Positions 59,101 to 64,000 of a DNA stretch of 64,000 nt are shown in pieces; the first letter of the stretch is position 1, and every line of letters starts with the position of its first letter. The DNA is from Microlunatus lacustris. GTDB taxonomy: Bacteria; Actinomycetota; Actinomycetes; Propionibacteriales; Propionibacteriaceae. The DNA is taken from the NCBI GenBank assembly GCA_039527025.1, contig BAAAJN010000007.1, positions 1 through 64,000 on the forward strand, in the 5' to 3' direction. The position numbers and the translations under genes are program-made. The notes below the pieces were generated by a model. The model did no database searches. It saw nothing but the letters and a program-made list of their open reading frames with translations, and was not told the origin of the DNA.

Positions 59101-59685
59101 GTAGCGCGGGCGGCCCTTCTCCCCGCCCCGCAGCTGCGCTTCGGTGATCGCCGCGGCCAGCCGGTGGTAGCCGGAGACGCCGGCTGCGAGCACCAGCAGG
59201 TGCCCACCCTCGGGGTCGGCGACCCCGTTCTGCGGCGTGGTCAGGCCCAGCGACAGCTCGGCGCCGTAGACGGTGCGCAGGTCGTGGGCGCTCGCCGCCT
59301 CGGCGAACCGGGCCGCCCCGTAGAGGCCGTCGTGGTCGGTGAGGGCCAGGCAGTCCAGCCCCAGCCGGACCGCCTCCTCGACCAGGGTCTCCGGGTCGGC
59401 GGTGCCGTCCAGGAAGCTGAAGTTGCTGTGGCAGTGCAGCTCGGCGTAGGGCACCACCGGACCGGACGGGCGCTCCACCGCGGGAGCCTGCGTCTCGTAG
59501 GCCGGCCGTTTCCGCTTGTACCCGGGCGCGGAGTCGTCGGTGGGGTTGTCCGGCGAGACCGCCCGGGCGAAGGGCCGCTCCTCCCCCGGCCGAGCCGTCG
59601 CCGGCTTCGTCGCGGGTGGCGGCGTCCGGTCCGACAGCCGGCGCTCCAGCTCCGCCCACGGCAGCGGCGGGTTCTCCCAGTTCAC
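56200..59685 (-). CDS. dnaE2: error-prone DNA polymerase (ImuC)
   Basis: C-family error-prone polymerase of 1161 residues, the catalytic subunit of the SOS mutasome that copies past lesions. The PHP domain opens with YAELHCHSNFSFLDG near residue 82 and LALTDHDGLYG; the catalytic Asp motif PDIDVDFDSDRR is at about 475; later blocks include GMVLTDRPVGEV and a C-terminal OB-fold (RVRVAGLVTHRQRPGTAGGITF). A disordered, basic N-terminal stretch of about 75 residues precedes the PHP domain. It is the third gene of imuA-imuB-dnaE2, 33 bp after imuB. Confidence 0.96.
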   Translation of the reverse strand: MNWENPPLPWAELERRLSDRTPPPATKPATARPGEERPFARAVSPDNPTDDSAPGYKRKRPAYETQAPAVERPSGPVVPYAELHCHSNFSFLDGTADPETLVEEAVRLGLDCLALTDHDGLYGAARFAEAASAHDLRTVYGAELSLGLTTPQNGVADPEGGHLLVLAAGVSGYHRLAAAITEAQLRGGEKGRPRYDLDELGAAAGEEWVVLTGCRKGSVRSALTRNGTEAAAQELDRLTALFGHGQVVVELTDSGLPTDSDVNDALAGLAADHGLRTVATGNVHFATPAEYRLGAAMAAVRARRSLTEMDGWLPPPGAHLRSGEEMQQRFARYPGAVAASTALADELAFALRLAKPRLPQQQVPPGHTPISWLRELAHRGADERYPAHGPGGNRAVAEERLQRELAVIEEKDFPGYFLIVHDAVAFARERGILCQGRGSAANSVVCYVLGITAVDPIKYRLPFERFLSLTRDEEPDIDVDFDSDRREEVIQEVYRRYGRRNAAQVANVISYRPKSAVRDMAKALGYSTGQQDAWSKQIDAFGALPLDEDHSVPAPVIDLADQLLRAPRHLGIHSGGMVLTDRPVGEVCPIEPGRMEDRTVLQWDKDSCAYMGLVKFDFLGLGILSAIQHSFDVVAERVGERWTLDTMPKEEAGVFDMLCRADSIGVFQVESRAQIGTLPRLQPRRFYDLVIEIALIRPGPIQGGAVHPYIRRATGKEEVSYLHPKLEPVLERTKGVPLFQEQLMQIAMAVGDCTGDDADLLRRAMGSKRGVEKIERLRDKLYAGMASNGITGAVADEIYAKIQAFANFGFAESHAISFALLVYASAWLKLHYPGAFLAGLLRAQPMGFYSPQSLVGDARRHGVEVRRPDVLLSGVDADLEPVGPGRTGPTGPARCRDRDQDPVGPFVQDAPDRTREHRGDGHFAVRLGLLEVQGLGRDVAGRLVAERERAPFTHQNDVVRRAGLSVAQTEALATAGAFDGFGLSRRQALWNAGYADDLDTLPGSAIDAAPPTLPGMSPVELTLADLWSTQISPDDHPMGHLRPVLDEQGIVPITALGPGDDTRRVRVAGLVTHRQRPGTAGGITFLNLEDETGMLNIVCAASMWRAFRRVGRNANAMVIRGRVEHSEGVTNLVADKLEPLSAAIPAAQGTLPSRHPSRDFR

Positions 59686-59718
59686 CGCACCCCACCCCCG
59701 CCGGGGACGCCGATCGGC

Positions 59719-61299
59719 CTAGTCATAGCGGGCCTCGCACCACCAGTGGCCGTCCTCGACGACCAGCAGCCAGGCGCTGCCGTCCACCCCGACCACCTGG
59801 AACCGGGCCACCTTGCGGGCCTGCGCAGGGTCCCACCACAGCTCGTCGATCGGCCAGGGACCGGCCCAGGCCTGCACCCGGGTGGGCGGGGACATCCGGT
59901 CGACGGTGAACAGCACCGGGTCACCGGTGACCAGCCCGCGCTCGGTCACCGCGACCGGCCGGCCGTCGGCGGCGGTGACCAGGGCGGCCCGCGGTTCGGG
60001 GAACACCCGCGCCGGGGCCGGTGGCGGGATGGACCCCGGCCAGGGCAGCCCGGCCGGTCGGGCCGAGGCCGCCCGGTCCCCCCACGGCGTCAGCAGCTGC
60101 CGTTGCCGCGGGCCGCGGCCGCCCTGGACGGCGGGGGCCAGCACCTCCTCGGGGCCGAGCATCCCCTGCAGCCGGGCGACGCCGCGCTCCACCCGCTCGT
60201 CCGCGGCGCTGCCCCACAGCCCCTCGCCGTGGTCGGCCATCGACTCGACCGCCTCGGGGACGAACCGGACCTCGCACACCGGGTCGGGTGCCGGGTCGCC
60301 CTGCAGCTGCCAGTAGAGCCGGTCGACGAGGTCGGCGGTGCTGAACCAGCGCGCGTGCACCCAGACCCGGGAGCCGCTCCAGCCGCCCTCGGTGGTGACG
60401 ACCACCCGCACCTCGGTGCAGACCAGCCCGTGCCGGGCCAGCTCGGTCACCGTCCGCTCGGCGGTCCGCCGGCTGGAGAAGGCGATCGGCTCGATGGTCT
60501 CCAGCGGCGGCTCGAAGGCCACCCGCTGCTCCAGCTCGGGCGGCACCTGGCGGGAGACCGCCGTCCGGTCGTCGACCCCTCGGGCCAGCCGGTGCAGCCG
60601 GGCGCCGGAGGAGCCGAACCGGGTCAGCACGTCGCGCGCGGGCAGGGCGGCGAAGTCGCCGAGCGTACGCAGCCCCAGCCGGCGGAGCAGGCTGACCAGC
60701 TCGGCGTCCTCGAGCGCCGCGACCGGCAACGGGGCCAGGAACGCCGCCGACCCGCCGGCCGCCACCACCGTGCAGTCCTGGGTGGCGGCCCGTCGGGCGG
60801 CCTGCTCGGCGGCGAAGATGCCGTCGGCCACCCCCGTCCGGCAGTCCCAGACGCCGAGCGCGACGAGGTGCTCGGCCACGGCCGCGGCGGCGGCGACCTC
60901 GCCACCGTAGAAGCGGCTGGGCACCGCGAGCGCGCACAGCCCGGGCTTGACCGGGGCGACGCCGGCGCTGACCTCCTCCACCGCGGCCAGCACCGCGTCG
61001 AAGCTGCGGGCCTCCACCTCCGGCACGCGCTCCACCACCACCAGCTCCGGGCAGCGGGCGGAGGCGTCCCGCCGGCGCATCCCGCGCTTGACCCCCTCGG
61101 CCCGGGCGGCGGCCGAGCAGGCGAACACCTCCCCGCGCTCCACGACGGCCAGCGGGGCCTCCAGCGACAGCTCGTGCTGCAGGGCGGCCGCCACCACCGG
61201 CCAGTCCGGGCACCAGACGACCATCACCCGGCGGCCCCCGGCCTCGGACCGGCCCCCGGCTGCCTGCGCGACCGGCCCGGTCTCCACCAGCGCCGCCAT
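59719..61299 (-). CDS. imuB: ImuB, inactive Y-family polymerase-like mutasome hub
   Basis: Y-family polymerase homologue of 526 residues that bridges DnaE2 and the beta clamp. The segment VMVVWCPDWPVVAAA replaces the acidic catalytic motif of active Y polymerases, and the second acidic pair is also not obvious, as expected for ImuB. Little-finger-like and long C-terminal regions are present. The ATG overlaps the imuA stop by one base (TGATG). An N-terminal extension of 24 residues precedes the conserved core. Confidence 0.93.
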   Translation of the reverse strand: MAALVETGPVAQAAGGRSEAGGRRVMVVWCPDWPVVAAALQHELSLEAPLAVVERGEVFACSAAARAEGVKRGMRRRDASARCPELVVVERVPEVEARSFDAVLAAVEEVSAGVAPVKPGLCALAVPSRFYGGEVAAAAAVAEHLVALGVWDCRTGVADGIFAAEQAARRAATQDCTVVAAGGSAAFLAPLPVAALEDAELVSLLRRLGLRTLGDFAALPARDVLTRFGSSGARLHRLARGVDDRTAVSRQVPPELEQRVAFEPPLETIEPIAFSSRRTAERTVTELARHGLVCTEVRVVVTTEGGWSGSRVWVHARWFSTADLVDRLYWQLQGDPAPDPVCEVRFVPEAVESMADHGEGLWGSAADERVERGVARLQGMLGPEEVLAPAVQGGRGPRQRQLLTPWGDRAASARPAGLPWPGSIPPPAPARVFPEPRAALVTAADGRPVAVTERGLVTGDPVLFTVDRMSPPTRVQAWAGPWPIDELWWDPAQARKVARFQVVGVDGSAWLLVVEDGHWWCEARYD

Positions 61300-61964
61300 C
61301 AGCTCGCCCGCACCGCGGTCAGCGGGACCCGCTGGACGGCCGGCCCGGCGTGGCTGACCCGGGCGTCCACACCGGGCAGCCAGAGCGAGGTCCGCCGCAC
61401 CGGCGCGCTGCCCCGGCGGACACCGACCTCCACCGCCCGGCCCTGCAGGTGCCCGTGGCCCTGCCCCAGTCCCGTCCAGGACGACGTGAGCACCGAGACC
61501 GTGGCGTCCGAGCGCGGCCAGGAGCCCCAGCAGATCAGTGCGGCGTCCTTCTGCCGGAGCCGGGCGCGCAGCCGTTCGGCCTGGTGCTCGCTGACCGGTG
61601 AGGACGGCCTGACCAGCACCACGGAGACCACGTCGGCCAGCCCCGCGGTGACGCTCAGCCAGTGCTCACCCGGGTCGGGCACGACGACCGTCCGCTCCAG
61701 CGCCACCCCGAAGCCGGCCGCAGCCTCCAGCCCCAGCTCGGGCACCCCGACGACGGCGCACCACTCCCCCGCCAGCGACGGCCCGGCCATCAGGGCCATG
61801 GCCAGGCTGGGGCTGTCCACCGCGTAGGCGCCGCCGGTCCTCAGCCGCAGCACCTCACCGAGCGCGGGCAGGCTGTCCAGCGTCCGGGTGACCCCGGCAC
61901 CCTGCATCCGCTGGACGCGCTGCTGCAGCTCCTGGATGCGGTCGGCGGCGGGGAGAGCGGTCAC
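61299..61964 (-). CDS. ImuA'-like RecA-related mutasome protein
   Basis: RecA/SulA-like accessory protein of 221 residues, needed with ImuB for DnaE2-dependent mutagenesis. Weak RecA similarity is visible (GEVLRLRTGGAYAVDSPSLAMALMAGPSLAGEWCAVVGVPELGLEAA), but no intact Walker A. The GTG at 61964 is chosen because the predicted transcription start coincides with it; a GTG at 61994 lies inside the LexA box and upstream of the start. First gene of the SOS operon. Confidence 0.88.
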   Translation of the reverse strand: MTALPAADRIQELQQRVQRMQGAGVTRTLDSLPALGEVLRLRTGGAYAVDSPSLAMALMAGPSLAGEWCAVVGVPELGLEAAAGFGVALERTVVVPDPGEHWLSVTAGLADVVSVVLVRPSSPVSEHQAERLRARLRQKDAALICWGSWPRSDATVSVLTSSWTGLGQGHGHLQGRAVEVGVRRGSAPVRRTSLWLPGVDARVSHAGPAVQRVPLTAVRAS

Positions 61965-61970
61965 CGGTCC

Positions 61971-61999
61971 ATAATCGAACACGTGTTCGAACACGTCAA
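61971..61999 (-). promoter_or_regulatory. SOS promoter with perfect LexA box
   Basis: On the minus strand, -35 TTGACG (61994-61999) and -10 GATTAT (61971-61976) are 17 bp apart, and TCGAACACGTGTTCGA (61975-61990), a perfect 16-bp LexA palindrome, sits between them. The expected start is 61964, the first base of the GTG codon of the ImuA'-like gene, so the message is leaderless. Confidence 0.9.
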
Positions 62000-62176
62000 C
62001 CGCAGTCTCACCCTCAGGTGGAGGGCGGCACCGACCCGCCAGGACAGCGTAGGGGCAGCCACGGGGCTTGACCGGACCGCCATAATCCTGGTGACGACAT
62101 CATCGTCCTCGTGCACCCTGGTCGGGGCCGGTGCGGACGCACCGCCTCCGGGTCGCGAGGAACTAGGAGGTGCGGC

Positions 62177-62626
62177 TTGTCCGGGGTCATCGTGCTCAAC
62201 ACCGACAACACCGCGCTGCACACCGTCTCCATCCAGCACGCGATCAAGATGCTGGTCCGCGAGGTCGCCATCGTGGAGGAGGCGCGGGACGGCCACTCCA
62301 TCGGCCCCTACCCCTGGCCCGTGGTGCTGCGGCTGATCCGCTACGTGCGGACCACCTTCCTCTACGCCCGCAACCCGGCCTGGTCCAAGCGGGGCGTGCT
62401 CCGCCGCGACCTGCACCGCTGCGCCTACTGCGGCGGCAGCGCCGACACCGTCGACCACCTGCTGCCGCAGTCGCGCGGCGGGCAGAACACCTGGCTCAAC
62501 ACCGTCGCCGCGTGCACCCGCTGCAACAACGTCAAGGCCGACCGGACCCCCGTCGAGGCCGGCATGCGGCTCGCCTGGCGCCCCAGCGTGCCGTCCTGGC
62601 GCGAGGCCTACCACCGGCGCAGCTGA
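62177..62626 (+). CDS. HNH endonuclease
   Basis: HNH nuclease-like protein of 149 residues. The zinc and catalytic module is CAYCGGSADTVDHLLPQSRGG followed by TWLNTVAACTRCNNVKADRTP, with DH as the HNH histidine and two CxxC pairs. N-terminal half is family-specific. The start is TTG 62177 with AGGAGG at 6 nt; no ATG or GTG fits better. It is divergent from the SOS operon; a homing or restriction role is not indicated, and many actinobacteria have this gene in the core genome. Confidence 0.85.
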   Translation: MSGVIVLNTDNTALHTVSIQHAIKMLVREVAIVEEARDGHSIGPYPWPVVLRLIRYVRTTFLYARNPAWSKRGVLRRDLHRCAYCGGSADTVDHLLPQSRGGQNTWLNTVAACTRCNNVKADRTPVEAGMRLAWRPSVPSWREAYHRRS

Positions 62627-62671
62627 GGTCGCGTCCTCACCCGCTGCGGTGCGGGTCGCTACCGTGGGCCC

Positions 62672-63475
62672 GTGCCCGAGCCCGCCCCGTCGACCCCTGA
62701 GCCGGACGGACGCGCCGACCCCGCCGCGGACGCCCTGCGAGCGTCGGGAAGTCCGGAGGGCCCGACCGAGTGCGAGCAGGACTCCGAGGACGCGCCGCGC
62801 GAGTGGTGGGACGACCCGCGGATGCCGTGGAAGGGCAAGCCCGGTCGCCGCGACATCGCCTGCTGGGCCGCCTTCTCGCTGACCGGGGTCTACGCGCTCG
62901 TGCTGCTGCCGCTGCGTCCGGTGCTGCTCGGCGCCAACCCCTACCTGCTGGCTGGACTGGGCGGCTCGCGGGTCTCCGCGGTGACCATCGGCGCGCTGGC
63001 CGCGACCGGGGTCGGCTTCTGGCCGCTCGGCCTGCTGCTGGGCACGTTCGGAGCGATCAAGTTCGACTGGATCTACTGGTGGGCCGGCCGGCTGTGGGGC
63101 CGGGGGATGCTGGAGATGGCCTCGGGACGTTCGCCGCGCGCCGCCCGCAACGCCGCCCGCGCCGAACGGCTCGCGCAGCGCTTCGGCGTCGTGGCCATCG
63201 CCCTCGGCTACGTCATCCCGCTGCTGCCGGGGCCGATCATCTACGCCACGGTGGCTGCGGCCGGGATGAGCCTGCGGAAGTTCCTGGTCGTCGACGCGCT
63301 GAGCGCAGCGGTGACCCGGGGGCTGCTCATCTGGCTGGGCTGGAGCATCGGCGAGCCTGCCGTGCACGTCCTCGAGGTCATCGCCCAGTACTCCTGGTAC
63401 CTCTCCATCGCCCTCCTGGTCGGCGTCGTGGCCACCACGATCCGCCAGTCCCGCCGCCGCAGCTCCCCGGCCTGA
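62672..63475 (+). CDS. DedA/VTT-domain-family membrane protein
   Basis: Membrane protein of 267 residues. A disordered acidic N-terminus (about 1-60) precedes about five helices with the VTT/SNARE-associated motif pattern: LLLGTFGAIKFDWIYWWAGRLWG, FGVVAIALGYVIPLLPGPI and AAGMSLRKFLVVDALSA. DedA proteins recycle lipid carriers or flip phospholipids. The GTG has TACCGT (62660-62665) ending 6 nt upstream: leaderless. Confidence 0.84.
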   Translation: MPEPAPSTPEPDGRADPAADALRASGSPEGPTECEQDSEDAPREWWDDPRMPWKGKPGRRDIACWAAFSLTGVYALVLLPLRPVLLGANPYLLAGLGGSRVSAVTIGALAATGVGFWPLGLLLGTFGAIKFDWIYWWAGRLWGRGMLEMASGRSPRAARNAARAERLAQRFGVVAIALGYVIPLLPGPIIYATVAAAGMSLRKFLVVDALSAAVTRGLLIWLGWSIGEPAVHVLEVIAQYSWYLSIALLVGVVATTIRQSRRRSSPA

Positions 63476-63479
63476 CCGC

Positions 63480-64000
63480 TCAGGCCGGCGGCGGGGTGCT
63501 GGGCAGCACCTCCTCCTGGTTGCGGGCCCGGACCGCCGGTCGCACCAGGGTGAGGAAAGCCACCGAGGCGAGCACGCTGACCGACAGCGCCACCACCCCG
63601 AGGGGCACCGCGGTCTCCTCGCCGGCGATCCCGACCAGCGGCGCGACCAGCGCGCCGAAGACGAACTGGCCGAGTCCGAGCAGCGAGGACGCGGTCCCGG
63701 CCTGCTCCGGGTAGTCCGCCATGGCCAGCGCCGTCGCCGTCGGGAACACCAGGCCGAGCGCGCTCACCATGACGAACAGGGAGGGGACGAGGAAGCCCAG
63801 GCCCAGGTCGAGCAGCACCGTGACGGCCAGCGCGGTGGCCCCGAGCAGGTTGAGCGCGAGCCCGAGGGCGAGCACCGAGGCGGGCGGTCGGCGCCGGCTC
63901 AGCCGGGCCCCGAGCTGGCTCATCGCCATGATGCCGACCGAGTTGAGCCCGAACACCAGGGAGAAGCCCTGGGCCGACATCGTGTGGATGCGCTGCAGGA
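63480..64000 (-). CDS. MFS drug-efflux transporter (Bcr/CflA-like), C-terminal part
   Basis: The last 170 or so residues of an MFS permease that continues off the right edge. The frame stays open to the end of the window (..LQRIHTMSAQGFSLVFGLN..), which matches the Bcr/CflA motif preceding helix 8. Five to six helices are visible and the C-terminal tail is RARNQEEVLPSTPPPA. The true start lies outside the window. Confidence 0.85.
   Translation of the reverse strand, partial: LQRIHTMSAQGFSLVFGLNSVGIMAMSQLGARLSRRRPPASVLALGLALNLLGATALAVTVLLDLGLGFLVPSLFVMVSALGLVFPTATALAMADYPEQAGTASSLLGLGQFVFGALVAPLVGIAGEETAVPLGVVALSVSVLASVAFLTLVRPAVRARNQEEVLPSTPPPA

Noticed and set aside
55144..61827. A 2227-residue open frame on the plus strand, and similar giant frames at 41163-45113 (+) and 55013-59695 (-)
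   Set aside because: They are shadows of dnaE2, imuB, the GH38 gene and neighbours, produced by the very high GC content; they have low-complexity His/Gly/Arg-rich translations and no recognisable domains.
62177..62626. HNH protein as part of a restriction, homing or defence system
   Set aside because: No methyltransferase, intron or intein lies nearby, base composition matches the surroundings, and such stand-alone HNH genes are common in actinobacterial core genomes.

Overview
The window is high-GC actinobacterial chromosome with very strong third-position GC bias, so long antisense ORFs shadow most genes. Mycothiol ligase MshC, an F420-type oxidoreductase, the argCJBDFRGH order, the ImuA'/ImuB/DnaE2 mutasome, a LexA box of the TCGAAC-N4-GTTCGA type and the SCO1664/DUF3090/MSMEG_4193 gene trio all point to Actinobacteria. 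Gene style suggests a Geodermatophilaceae-like organism (Blastococcus, Geodermatophilus, Modestobacter), which is inference. I see no prophage, insertion sequence or CRISPR array.

Layout. 1-595: leader and three tandem promoters of an rRNA operon running off the left edge on the minus strand. 596-10720: tyrS and the arginine operon argCJBDFRGH, with a leaderless promoter and ARG-box palindromes before argC. 10722-16854: pheT, pheS, a SpoU-type RNA methyltransferase, rplT, rpmI and infC; infC has an ATC start codon and an apparent Rho-independent attenuator in its leader. 17221-21523: an SseB-like protein, two small membrane proteins, hisG, hisE, an FMN riboswitch followed by a PnuC/RibM-type transporter, and a glyoxalase-fold protein. 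21623-26663: mshC, the uncharacterised trio (PI-kinase-like SCO1664 family, DUF3090, MSMEG_4193 histidine phosphatase), a flavin reductase, and uppP. 26667-41023: accessory metabolism (LLM and aldo-keto reductases, MFS pump, tRNA-Leu, PadR unit, multicopper oxidase, GT87, NmrA, hydrolase, alcohol and acyl-CoA dehydrogenases, thioesterase).

41103-55016 is the most distinctive region. After an epimerase-like gene comes a carbohydrate locus: GH38 alpha-mannosidase, SIS isomerase, Gfo/Idh dehydrogenase, an unusual tandem metallo-beta-lactamase protein, a DeoR regulator, a LacI regulator, two ABC permeases and a lipoprotein binding protein. It has no ATPase gene. Near-identical LacI-type operators sit at the transcription starts of the permease, binding-protein and SIS-mannosidase units, with a further copy upstream of lacI. 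This reads as one regulon for uptake and breakdown of a mannose-containing glycoside.

55427-64000: a TauE/SafE transporter, the SOS mutasome imuA-imuB-dnaE2 with a perfect LexA box inside its promoter, an HNH endonuclease, a DedA-family protein, and the C-terminal part of an MFS transporter cut by the right edge.

A recurring feature is leaderless transcription: at least a dozen genes have a TANNNT-like -10 box ending only 6-8 nt before the start codon and no Shine-Dalgarno sequence.
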